From: Desulfobacterales bacterium
GTDB lineage: Bacteria > Desulfobacterota > Desulfobacteria > Desulfobacterales > QNYZ01
DNA length: 7,970 bases
Reading direction: 5' to 3'
NCBI GenBank assembly: GCA_029938515.1
Contig: JAOZUU010000110.1
Location: 1-7,970 of the forward strand
Each line of letters begins with the position of its first letter. Within the stretch, counting starts at the first letter, position 1. A program made the translations under genes and the position numbers. Shown here in pieces: positions 1 through 5,954 of the stretch. The notes under the pieces were generated by a model that was given only the letters and a program-made list of their open reading frames with translations, was not told the DNA's origin and ran no database searches.

Positions 1-369
1 GAAGAAATTCTTCGCGAAAACAACTGGCCGGAAGAATATATACGCGCTGTGATCAGCCACGGTTGGAGCATTTGCACGGATGTCAAACCGGAAACGAACC
101 TGGAAATGGTGCTTTTTGCCATCGACGAGTTAACCGGCCTGGTGACCGCGTCGGCCCTGGTGCGACCTTCTAAAAGTGTCCTCGACATGAAAGCCAAGTC
201 GGTAAAGAAGAAGTGGAAGAACAAGCGCTTCGCCGCCGGCGTTAATCGTGAGATTATCCAAAAGGGCGCTGAGATGTTAGACGTGGAACTGGGCGAACTG
301 ATCACGGATACGATTATGGGGATGCGGGAAGTGGCAACGGAGATCGGGCTGGCGGGAGAGGATTTCTAA
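1..369 (+). CDS. HD-superfamily hydrolase, C-terminal part (5' end outside window)
   Basis: The reading frame is open from base 1 to a TAA at 367-369, giving 122 residues without a start; the GTG at 49 lies inside the domain and is not a credible start. The sequence resembles the C-terminal two thirds of small (about 185-190 residue) HDIG/HD-domain proteins annotated as predicted metal-dependent phosphohydrolases. Visible family landmarks are AVISHG (residues 16-21, with a conserved histidine), AIDELTGL (with the conserved aspartate of the HD metal site), TASALVRPSK, KSVKKKWKNKRFAAGVNR and a C-terminal helical segment. The diagnostic HD pair should lie upstream of the window. The substrate is unknown; nucleotide or phosphate-ester hydrolysis is the family expectation. 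No signal peptide or membrane segment is visible in this part. It converges on the livF-like gene with 32 bases between the stop codons, so it does not belong to the transporter operon. Confidence 0.8.
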   Translation, partial: EEILRENNWPEEYIRAVISHGWSICTDVKPETNLEMVLFAIDELTGLVTASALVRPSKSVLDMKAKSVKKKWKNKRFAAGVNREIIQKGAEMLDVELGELITDTIMGMREVATEIGLAGEDF

Positions 370-401
370 GCCTGAACCGATTGACATCAACAAATGCTAT
401 T

Positions 402-1097
402 TTATACCGAGCAATACTTCTCGTATTGATCACTCGAAAGCGTATCGATGGGACTTTCATGGCGAATGCTGCCCCGATGGATAATGTAGGCCCGATCACA
501 GATCAATCTCGCAACGTTCAGGTTTTGTTCGGATAGAAAGACCGAAACCCCTTGGTCTTTTAGCTTACGGATCGTCCGGGCCAGTTGTTTGACGATCATC
601 GGGGCCAATCCCTCGAAAGGCTCGTCGAGGATGATCATCTCGGGATTGCCCATTAAGGTGCGGGCGATCGTCAGCATTTGCTGTTCACCACCACTCAGGG
701 TGCCGCCGTCCTGATGGCGCTTTTCGGCCAGGTTGGGAAACAGTTCAAACAGCTGTTCCGGTGTCCAGGGCTTAAAATCTCGGCGGGGCGGTTGTTTCCC
801 AGCCTCAAGATTTTCCATAACGGTCAGTTTGGTGAAAATGCGTCGATCTTCAGGGGCGTAACCTAAACCCTGTTTACAGATTTTATAAGACGGCAAATGG
901 TAGATCGATTGATGCTTAAATGAAATCTTTCCGCTTTCGGCTGGCACGAGGTTCATGATGCTCTTAAAAGTCGTTGTTTTTCCGGCACCATTTCGACCGA
1001 TCAGGGCCACTATTTCACCCGCCTGAACTGCAAGGGTTAGATTAAACAGAATTTGTGCCTTCCCATAAAAAGTGTTCAGTGAGTTTACCGCAAGCAT
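402..1097 (-). CDS. livF: HAAT-family ABC transporter ATP-binding protein, LivF type
   Basis: This 231-residue cytoplasmic ATPase of a branched-chain amino-acid-type (HAAT) importer has the usual LivF length. Visible motifs are Walker A GRNGAGKTT (34-42), the LivF-style Q-loop region APEDRRIF (81-88), the ABC signature LSGGEQQ (134-140), Walker B MIILDEP (154-160) followed by FEGLAP, and SEQN where most ABC ATPases have the switch histidine. A glutamine at that place is normal for LivF, so it is not a defect. The start is ATG at 1097, 30 bases after the livG-like stop, with GAGG about ten bases upstream. It is the last gene of the minus-strand operon and should pair with the LivG-like ATPase to drive the fused permease. 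The ATPase itself does not reveal the substrate. I saw no stem-loop plus T-run terminator in the 32 bases after its stop. Confidence 0.95.
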   Translation of the reverse strand: MLAVNSLNTFYGKAQILFNLTLAVQAGEIVALIGRNGAGKTTTFKSIMNLVPAESGKISFKHQSIYHLPSYKICKQGLGYAPEDRRIFTKLTVMENLEAGKQPPRRDFKPWTPEQLFELFPNLAEKRHQDGGTLSGGEQQMLTIARTLMGNPEMIILDEPFEGLAPMIVKQLARTIRKLKDQGVSVFLSEQNLNVARLICDRAYIIHRGSIRHESPIDTLSSDQYEKYCSV

Positions 1098-1127
1098 ACG
1101 TTCTTCGCCTCAGCCAACATTAAATGT

Positions 1128-1898
1128 TTAGATTATTTTTTCCAGACGGGCCGCTTCTTCTCTCCCAAGGTAAATCTCCTGGACGCCAGTGTCCCGGCGA
1201 ACGTCTTCCGGGCATCCCTGGGCGACAAGCTTCCCCTGGTTTAATACAATAATGCGATCCGCGTGTTTAAATACAACCTCCATATCATGCTCGGTGAACA
1301 GCACACCGATACGATGGGTCTGAACAATTTCGGCTGTTAATTCCATCAAGCGGGATCGTTCTTTGGGTCCCATTCCGGCGGTGGGCTCATCCATCAACAA
1401 CAATTTTGGGTTGTTGGCCAGTGCGACAGCCAGTTCGACCCGTTTCAAGTCCCCATAGGCCAGCGTCCCGCAGGCACGATCCTGCTGGTCTGCCATACCG
1501 ACCCGTTCAAGTAATTCAATGGATTCATCCATGAAAAGATTTTGAACTTTCCGAACTACATTGAGTGTCCGGCCATGATGAGAAAGCAGGGCCATCTGCA
1601 CATTTTCCAGGACCGTCATGGATATGAAGGTAGAAGTGATCTGGAACGTACGCCCCACGCCGAGACGCCAGATATGGCGAGGTTTCAATCCATTAATTTT
1701 TTTCCCGAAAATGACGATGGACCCGCTGTCCGGAACCAGTTGTCCGTTAATTAAATTAAAACAGGTCGATTTACCGGCCCCATTCGGACCGATCATGGCC
1801 AGCAGTTCGCCTTCGTTAAGATCGAAACTGATATTGTTTACGGCACGGATACCCTCGAAGGATTTGGACAGTCGGTGTATTGATAGTATCGTTGTCAT
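1128..1898 (-). CDS. livG: HAAT-family ABC transporter ATP-binding protein, LivG type
   Basis: This 256-residue cytoplasmic ABC ATPase has the standard LivG length. Motifs in order are Walker A GPNGAGKST (37-45), Q-loop GRTFQ (82-86), a LivG-style signature LAYGDLKR (146-153) in place of canonical LSGGQ, Walker B KLLLMDEPTAG (165-175), and the switch histidine H204 in TEHD. The C-terminal extension ending in EIYLG is typical of LivG. The signature has D where most LivG proteins have Q (SYGQ); it lies outside the P-loop and is probably tolerated. The start is ATG at 1898, only five bases after the permease TGA, with no strong Shine-Dalgarno sequence, so translation is probably coupled to the permease gene. 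It is expected to form a heterodimer with the LivF-like protein under the LivHM permease. Confidence 0.95.
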   Translation of the reverse strand: MTTILSIHRLSKSFEGIRAVNNISFDLNEGELLAMIGPNGAGKSTCFNLINGQLVPDSGSIVIFGKKINGLKPRHIWRLGVGRTFQITSTFISMTVLENVQMALLSHHGRTLNVVRKVQNLFMDESIELLERVGMADQQDRACGTLAYGDLKRVELAVALANNPKLLLMDEPTAGMGPKERSRLMELTAEIVQTHRIGVLFTEHDMEVVFKHADRIIVLNQGKLVAQGCPEDVRRDTGVQEIYLGREEAARLEKII

Positions 1899-1903
1899 GG
1901 GAA

Positions 1904-3763
1904 TCAGGCTCGTGGTCCGATATGATTGGAAAAAATGCGACCGAAGCGGTTATCCAAGAAACCGGCGATTCCCCGGGGGAAGGCCACGACAAGGAAGATG
2001 AAAATGCTTCCCAATATCAATTGCCAGAAATGGATCCGGGAAATCAGGTCGTGAAGCCAGATAAAAGCGGCCGAGCCGATCACGGGGCCGCTCAATGCTT
2101 CAATTCCACCCAGCAGCACCATAAGTAAAAAGTCAAACGATCTCGGAATAGCCATTTCATCCGGGAAAACACTGCCTTTTGAGAAGACGTAAATACTGCC
2201 GGCCAACCCGGCGAAAAAACCGGTCAATGCGAATGTGAACCACTGGTGCCGTTTTAAATTAATACCGATGGAATCCACCCGGAGGGCCGAATCGCGGCAG
2301 GCACGCAGGGTGTAGCCAAAGGGGGTAAAGACCAGGTGCCGCAAGATTAGAATGCCGCCGATACACAGGGTCATGGTCAAATAGTAAAATACGATTCGAT
2401 TGCTGGCCCAATCCGATGGCCAGATGCTCAGAAGGCCGTCATCGCCACCGGTAAATGCACTCCATTGAAATACGATTGACCAGCAGATTTGAGCAAAAGC
2501 GAGGGTCAGCATCGCCAGATAAACACCGGACAATCGGACGCAGAACCATCCGATAATTAATGCCAGCAGACCGACCAGAAGCGGTGCGAAAAATAGAGCC
2601 AGCTCCATGGGTGTGTTCAGATGGTGAACCAGCAAGGCGGCGGCATAGGCGCCCCCGCCGAAAAAAACGGCATGCCCGAAGGAAATCATTCCGCCCGGCC
2701 CCATCATAAAGTACAAGCTCATACTGGACAAGGCCAAAATGGCGATTTCGATCATTAGGACCAGTTGAAAATCGCCGGCGAATAACGGCATCAGCAAGAC
2801 GAGGAGTAACAAACCCAGCCCTGCTAATTTTAAACGTTCGGACGCCGGTTGGATAGGGGCAGAAGTTTTTTCGTCATATTCATACTCCCCTGATTTGCCC
2901 TTCCCGAACAGACCATAGGGTCGTATAATCAATACAACCGCCATAATTAAAAACATCATCACGAGCGTGCTTTGGGGGAGGACGAGTACACCAAATGCGG
3001 ACAGTTCACCGATAAGAAGAGCGGCCAGATAGGCCCCCAGGATGCTTCCCATGCCGCCGACCACCACAACGACAAAAGCCCCGGCAATCACATTCAGGTC
3101 CATTAAGAGATCGGCACCGCCTTTGGGCAGCTGGAGCGCCCCTCCCAAGCCAGCTAAAAAAGACCCCAGAAAAAACACGCTGGTAAACAGCAGGCTCTGA
3201 TTGACTCCTAACGCGGCAAGCATTTCGCGGTCTTCGGTGGCCGCTCGGACCAGGATACCCCAGCGTGTGCGGTTCAGCAGTAACCAGATCGCCAATAGGA
3301 TCAGGAGGGCAATAATAATCAGGGCGAGATCATATTGGGGAAGGAGCGTCCCCAAAATATCAATACTTCCATCCAGACCCGGGCATCTGGGCCCCAGAAG
3401 GTCCTCGGAGCCGAAAAGCCAGCGGGAAAGGTCCTGGATAACGAGAATGAGCCCAAAAGTACCCATTAAAAGAAAGAGCTCGGGAGACCGGTAGAGCCGC
3501 TTTAAAAGGAGGACTTCCACCAGTATGCCAATCAATCCCACAATCAATCCGGAGATGAGTATACTTGCCCAGAATGACAACCCTCCCAAGGGCAGGTAGC
3601 CAATCAGATAATACGCCAGGTAGGCGCCCACCATGTAAAATGAACCGTGGGCAAAATTAACAATTCGGGAGACACCGAAGATCAGTGACAGGCCGCAGGC
3701 CACCAGGAATAACCCCGAGGCATCGGACAGGCCGGTGAGAAACTGGACGATAAGAAAACCCAA
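1904..3763 (-). CDS. livHM: Fused LivH-LivM permease of a HAAT-family ABC importer
   Basis: This 619-residue inner-membrane protein joins two permease domains that are usually separate genes. Residues 1-290 are LivH-like: GLSLIFGVSRIVNFAHG (24-40), the coupling-loop region RAATEDREMLAALGVN (173-188), GGMGSILGAYLAALLIGE (236-253) and RPYGLFG (281-287). Residues 291-312 form a hydrophilic linker rich in charged residues. Residues 313-619 are LivM-like: GPGGMISFGHAVFFGGGAYA (355-374), LSGVYLAMLTLAFAQ (411-425), TGGDDGL (438-444), the second coupling loop RACRDSALRVDSIGIN (487-502), LLGGIEALSGPVIGSA (550-565) and RGIAGFL (597-603). One chain can therefore supply the whole translocation pore. The start is TTG at 3763-3761, with GGAG seven bases upstream; an ATG five bases further up is out of frame and too near the GGAG. 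The reading frame is continuous, so the join is a true fusion rather than a missed stop. Transported substrate unknown. Confidence 0.95.
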   Translation of the reverse strand: MGFLIVQFLTGLSDASGLFLVACGLSLIFGVSRIVNFAHGSFYMVGAYLAYYLIGYLPLGGLSFWASILISGLIVGLIGILVEVLLLKRLYRSPELFLLMGTFGLILVIQDLSRWLFGSEDLLGPRCPGLDGSIDILGTLLPQYDLALIIIALLILLAIWLLLNRTRWGILVRAATEDREMLAALGVNQSLLFTSVFFLGSFLAGLGGALQLPKGGADLLMDLNVIAGAFVVVVVGGMGSILGAYLAALLIGELSAFGVLVLPQSTLVMMFLIMAVVLIIRPYGLFGKGKSGEYEYDEKTSAPIQPASERLKLAGLGLLLLVLLMPLFAGDFQLVLMIEIAILALSSMSLYFMMGPGGMISFGHAVFFGGGAYAAALLVHHLNTPMELALFFAPLLVGLLALIIGWFCVRLSGVYLAMLTLAFAQICWSIVFQWSAFTGGDDGLLSIWPSDWASNRIVFYYLTMTLCIGGILILRHLVFTPFGYTLRACRDSALRVDSIGINLKRHQWFTFALTGFFAGLAGSIYVFSKGSVFPDEMAIPRSFDFLLMVLLGGIEALSGPVIGSAAFIWLHDLISRIHFWQLILGSIFIFLVVAFPRGIAGFLDNRFGRIFSNHIGPRA

Positions 3764-3774
3764 TACATTGCTCC
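3761..3774 (-). promoter_or_regulatory. Ribosome-binding site and TTG start of livHM
   Basis: On the minus strand GGAG (3774-3771) stands seven bases before TTG (3763-3761), the first codon of a typical LivH N-terminus. The ATG at 3768-3766 is in another frame and only two bases from the GGAG, so it cannot start the permease. In-frame codons further upstream contain no ATG or GTG before the end of livK. This decides in favour of TTG. Confidence 0.8.
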
Positions 3775-3819
3775 AATGGTTTGAGCAGTAGATTTTATAA
3801 ATGAGTGGAAATAAAATCC

Positions 3820-5028
3820 TTATTTTCCGCGCAATTTTCTCACTTCCTCATCACCGGGCAGATAGTCTTTACCGTCCATGTATTGCCATTCGACCATAAT
3901 TCCTTTGCCTTCTTTTTGGGCTGTGTAACCGACGTAGGCTCCCATGGTGGATTGATGGTCGATTTTACGATAGGTCACCGGGCCGATCGGAGATTCGAAA
4001 GCCAGTCCCTCCATGGCATCGACCATTTTTTCGGTGTCGGTTGAACCGGATTTTTTCAGCATGTGAGCGACGGTCATCATGACATTATAGCCAACAACGG
4101 AACCATTGCGGGGGGTGGCATCGAATTTATTTTGGTACGCGGCCAGAAATTTGTCATGAGCCGGTGTTTTGATGTCGTACCAGGGATATCCGGTGACCAG
4201 CCATCCTTCCGGTGCCTCCTTTTTAAGTGGATCCAGATATTCCGGTTCACCGGTCAACAGGCTGACCACAAAGACATCTTTGAATATTCCTCTTAAATTG
4301 CCTTCCCGGACAAATTTGGCCAGGTCTCCGCCGAAGGTGACGTTGTAAATGGCTTCGGGCTTTGAATTGGCCAGGGACTGAATTTCCGAACCGGCATTTA
4401 TTTTAAATAACGCCGGCCATTGTTCGGCCACGAATTCCACGTCCGGCCTTTTGGCTTTGAGGATCTTTTTAAAAGACTTAACCGCATCTTTTCCATAAGC
4501 ATAATTGGGGGCGATGGTGGCCCAGCGCCTGGCCGGATTTTCAGCAGCTTTTTCGGCCAGCATGGCGGCCTGCATATACGTCGATGGTCTCAGCCGAAAG
4601 GTGTAGCGGTTCCCTTTGGCCCAGACCAATGCATCGGACAGGGGTTCCGCCGCGATATAGAGCACTTTGTTGCGTTTGGCAAAATCAGTCAGCGCCAATC
4701 CCACATGAGAGAAAAACGACCCCATGAGCAGAATAACCTTATCCTTGCGAACCAGTTCCTCGGCGATTTTTACCGCCTGGCCCGGTTTGCCGTCATCATC
4801 CCGTGAGATCACCTCAAGTTTTTTCCCATTGACACCCCCGGCGGTATTGATCTCCTCCAGCGCCAACTGCCAGCCATTCCGATAAGGGAAGGTGAAATTG
4901 GTTAATTTGCTGTAGGTGTTGATTTCTCCGATTTTTATCGTATCGGCGGCATCGCTGAATGCCGGATAAAAAAACGGTAAAAAAAGTATGAGGGTAAAAA
5001 ATACCACCAATCTTCGCACAAAACGCAT
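3820..5028 (-). CDS. livK: Periplasmic substrate-binding protein of HAAT importer (LivK type, Peripla_BP_6)
   Basis: This 402-residue type I periplasmic binding protein has the expected length for the family. Residues 1-27 form a Sec signal peptide: a basic start (MRFVRR), a long hydrophobic core, and a likely signal peptidase I site SDA|AD. There is no cysteine anywhere, so it is not a lipoprotein and lacks the disulfide known from E. coli LivJ/LivK. The mature protein begins with the family strand TIKIGEIN. It continues with GWQLALEEINTAGGVNGKKL (52-71), the ligand-loop region GSFFSHVGLAL (103-113), APNYAYGKDAVKSF (173-186) and VVGYNVMMTVAHML (311-324). The start is ATG at 5028, with AAGGAG five bases upstream that shares bases with the TAA of the preceding nicotinamidase gene. 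It captures the importer's ligand in the periplasm. The ligand cannot be read from the sequence; the neighbour suggests nicotinamide or a related amide, while amino acids or other small carboxylates remain possible. Confidence 0.93.
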   Translation of the reverse strand: MRFVRRLVVFFTLILFLPFFYPAFSDAADTIKIGEINTYSKLTNFTFPYRNGWQLALEEINTAGGVNGKKLEVISRDDDGKPGQAVKIAEELVRKDKVILLMGSFFSHVGLALTDFAKRNKVLYIAAEPLSDALVWAKGNRYTFRLRPSTYMQAAMLAEKAAENPARRWATIAPNYAYGKDAVKSFKKILKAKRPDVEFVAEQWPALFKINAGSEIQSLANSKPEAIYNVTFGGDLAKFVREGNLRGIFKDVFVVSLLTGEPEYLDPLKKEAPEGWLVTGYPWYDIKTPAHDKFLAAYQNKFDATPRNGSVVGYNVMMTVAHMLKKSGSTDTEKMVDAMEGLAFESPIGPVTYRKIDHQSTMGAYVGYTAQKEGKGIMVEWQYMDGKDYLPGDEEVRKLRGK

Positions 5029-5033
5029 TGTTA

Positions 5034-5040
5034 CTCCTTA
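5034..5040 (-). promoter_or_regulatory. livK ribosome-binding site overlapping the pncA stop codon
   Basis: On the minus strand the sequence reads TAAGGAGTAACAATG. The nicotinamidase stop TAA supplies the two As of an AAGGAG Shine-Dalgarno sequence, and the livK ATG follows five bases later. Ribosomes ending the enzyme gene therefore finish on top of the livK initiation site, a layout that favours coupled translation of enzyme and receptor. Confidence 0.85.
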
Positions 5041-5700
5041 ATCTTGTCCAGAATTAAAAAAGGCTGCTATTTCGGTTATATCAGTCCCATGTGCTCGCAT
5101 TTTTTCTGTTGCCGACGCAGTCGTTTCCGGCAAAACCCCCCGGCAGAGATCGAGTAGCAGATGTACGCGGAAACCGATCTTGATTGCATCCAGGACCGTC
5201 GCTTTGACACAATAGTCAGTGGCGAGCCCGTAAATGATGAGTTCGGTAACCCCATCCTGATTAAGAATTTCTTCCAGCTGGATTTTTTTACCGCCATCAT
5301 CGGCGAAACCGGAATAGGAATCAAATCGGGGATCCATTCCTTTTTGAATAACCTGTTTTAAAAAAAAATTGTCGATCAGAATATTCGCGCCTTCGGTTCC
5401 CTGGATGCAATGAGGCGGCCACATTATTTGGGAACGGCCGTTTATCTCGATCATATCAAACGGATGGGTGCCCGGGTGGTTTGTGTAAAAACTCATATGG
5501 TTATTCGGATGCCAGTCCTGAGTGGCATAAATGGGCAGGTTGTTGTCAACGAACCGTTTAGTGGCATCGATTACTTCCATGATGTAATTTTTATCCGTAC
5601 CAGGAACTGCCAGCGAACCTTTTTTTTCTTCCGTGAAATCGCCTTGAAAATCAACTATGACAACCGCTAATTTTTTATGGGGTATTGAATTGGTATTCAT
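5038..5700 (-). CDS. pncA: Nicotinamidase (PncA-like, isochorismatase superfamily)
   Basis: The predicted 220-residue cytoplasmic amidohydrolase converts nicotinamide to nicotinate and ammonia, the first step of NAD salvage by the deamidating route. All nicotinamidase landmarks are present: catalytic D17 in VDFQGDF, metal ligands D62 and H64 in TQDWH and H97 in WPPHC, catalytic K120 in QKGMDPRFDSYSGF, and nucleophile C164 in GLATDYCVKATVLDA. The WPPHCIQGT and DSYSGF motifs are PncA-type and argue against other superfamily members such as isochorismatase, ureidoacrylate or biuret hydrolases, although related amides are not excluded. I chose ATG at 5700. A longer form could use a TTG at 5730 but has no ribosome-binding site there. 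The chosen start itself has only a weak purine-rich AAAGAAAT upstream. It is the first gene of the operon, nine bases before livK, and a promoter lies about 80-110 bases upstream. No signal peptide. Confidence 0.92.
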   Translation of the reverse strand: MNTNSIPHKKLAVVIVDFQGDFTEEKKGSLAVPGTDKNYIMEVIDATKRFVDNNLPIYATQDWHPNNHMSFYTNHPGTHPFDMIEINGRSQIMWPPHCIQGTEGANILIDNFFLKQVIQKGMDPRFDSYSGFADDGGKKIQLEEILNQDGVTELIIYGLATDYCVKATVLDAIKIGFRVHLLLDLCRGVLPETTASATEKMRAHGTDITEIAAFFNSGQD

Positions 5701-5744
5701 CTTTTTTATTTCTTTTAAAGGTCTCAGCAAATGACGGGTCTTTT

Positions 5745-5771
5745 ATCTTGAGCCAAAGTGTATCTCAAAAC
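5745..5771 (-). other. Possible stem-loop in the leader RNA of the pncA-liv operon
   Basis: In the minus-strand transcript GUUUUGAG (5771-5764) can pair with CUCAAGAU (5752-5745) across an 11-base loop, giving eight pairs of which two are G-U. It would lie just after the predicted transcription start. No U-run follows, so it is not an intrinsic terminator. It may be a leader structure or chance; I do not recognise a known riboswitch fold. Confidence 0.25.
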
Positions 5772-5781
5772 CGGTAGATTT

Positions 5782-5811
5782 ATTGTATACGATTAATAAT
5801 TAATTGGTCAA
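5782..5811 (-). promoter_or_regulatory. Predicted sigma70-type promoter of the pncA-liv operon
   Basis: On the minus strand a -35 box TTGACC (5811-5806, five of six consensus bases) is followed after 18 bases by TACAAT (5787-5782, five of six). Transcription would start near 5775 and leave a leader of about 75 bases before the pncA ATG. An overlapping alternative -10, TATACA with a 16-base spacer, is also possible. Position and quality make this the best promoter seen in the window. Confidence 0.65.
5792..5804. promoter_or_regulatory. AT-rich palindrome in the promoter spacer, possible operator
   Basis: ATTAATAATTAAT is a perfect dyad around its central base at 5798 and lies entirely between the -35 and -10 boxes of the predicted operon promoter. 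A protein bound there would block RNA polymerase, so it is a candidate repressor site. The sequence is pure A/T, so chance symmetry is quite likely, and no regulator gene is in view. I do not recognise it as a known NAD-regulator box. Confidence 0.3.
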
Positions 5812-5853
5812 GTTAAGCAAACGTGTGAATCTTACCGATCACCGCACCAGCCG

Positions 5854-5878
5854 AATTAAAAGTGGACGATTTTTAATT
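5854..5878. repeat. 8-9-8 inverted repeat in the divergent intergenic region
   Basis: AATTAAAA (5854-5861) is repeated exactly in inverted form as TTTTAATT (5871-5878) around the nine-base centre GTGGACGAT. It lies about 43 bases upstream of the operon promoter's -35 box and 77 bases before the plus-strand start codon. It could bind a dimeric regulator or form an AT-rich hairpin. No T-run follows on either strand that would make it a standard terminator. Confidence 0.4.
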
Positions 5879-5954
5879 GATGTCGTTCTTGGGGCGTGCT
5901 AGTGTCAGGCTGAATTCAAATCTTTTGACTCAACATTGCAGCATTTAATTTCTG

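Larger units (their letters stand above)
5701..5954. other. Divergent intergenic region between pncA and the HEAT-repeat gene
   Basis: These 254 bases are more A/T-rich than the flanking genes and hold the regulatory elements listed separately. For the plus-strand gene I found no convincing promoter: TTGACT at 5925-5930 is a good -35 match but has no acceptable -10 box before the ATG. An in-frame TAA at 5946-5948 closes the frame just upstream of the plus-strand start, so that gene cannot begin earlier. Confidence 0.6.

Noticed and set aside
370..401. Possible bidirectional terminator between the convergent HD-domain and livF genes
   Set aside because: I found no stem of useful length followed by a T-run on either strand in these 32 bases.
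1117..1127. Small palindrome ACATTAAATGT between livG and livF
   Set aside because: It is only five bases per arm with no T-run, inside an operon; too short to call a terminator or operator.
3201..3494. Plus-strand open frame opposite the permease gene, with similar ones opposite livK, livG and pncA
   Set aside because: These are antisense frames over clearly coding minus-strand genes; their arginine/serine-rich or low-complexity products show no family motifs.
5701..5730. A ten-residue N-terminal extension of the nicotinamidase from TTG at 5730
   Set aside because: No Shine-Dalgarno sequence precedes the TTG and the extra residues are not family-like; ATG at 5700 starts just before the conserved core.
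5701..5775. NAD-sensing or other riboswitch in the operon leader
   Set aside because: The predicted leader is only about 75 bases with one short wobble-containing stem, and I see no conserved aptamer core that I recognise.
5880..5948. A 22-codon open frame on the plus strand just upstream of, and in frame with, the HEAT-repeat gene
   Set aside because: It has no ribosome-binding site, overlaps the A/T-rich regulatory region and its product resembles nothing; random occurrence is likely.
5925..5953. Sigma70 promoter for the HEAT-repeat gene using TTGACT
   Set aside because: The only -10-like hexamer (TTTAAT, 5944-5949) is 13 bases away, too close, and the 17-base position reads ATTTCT, a poor match.
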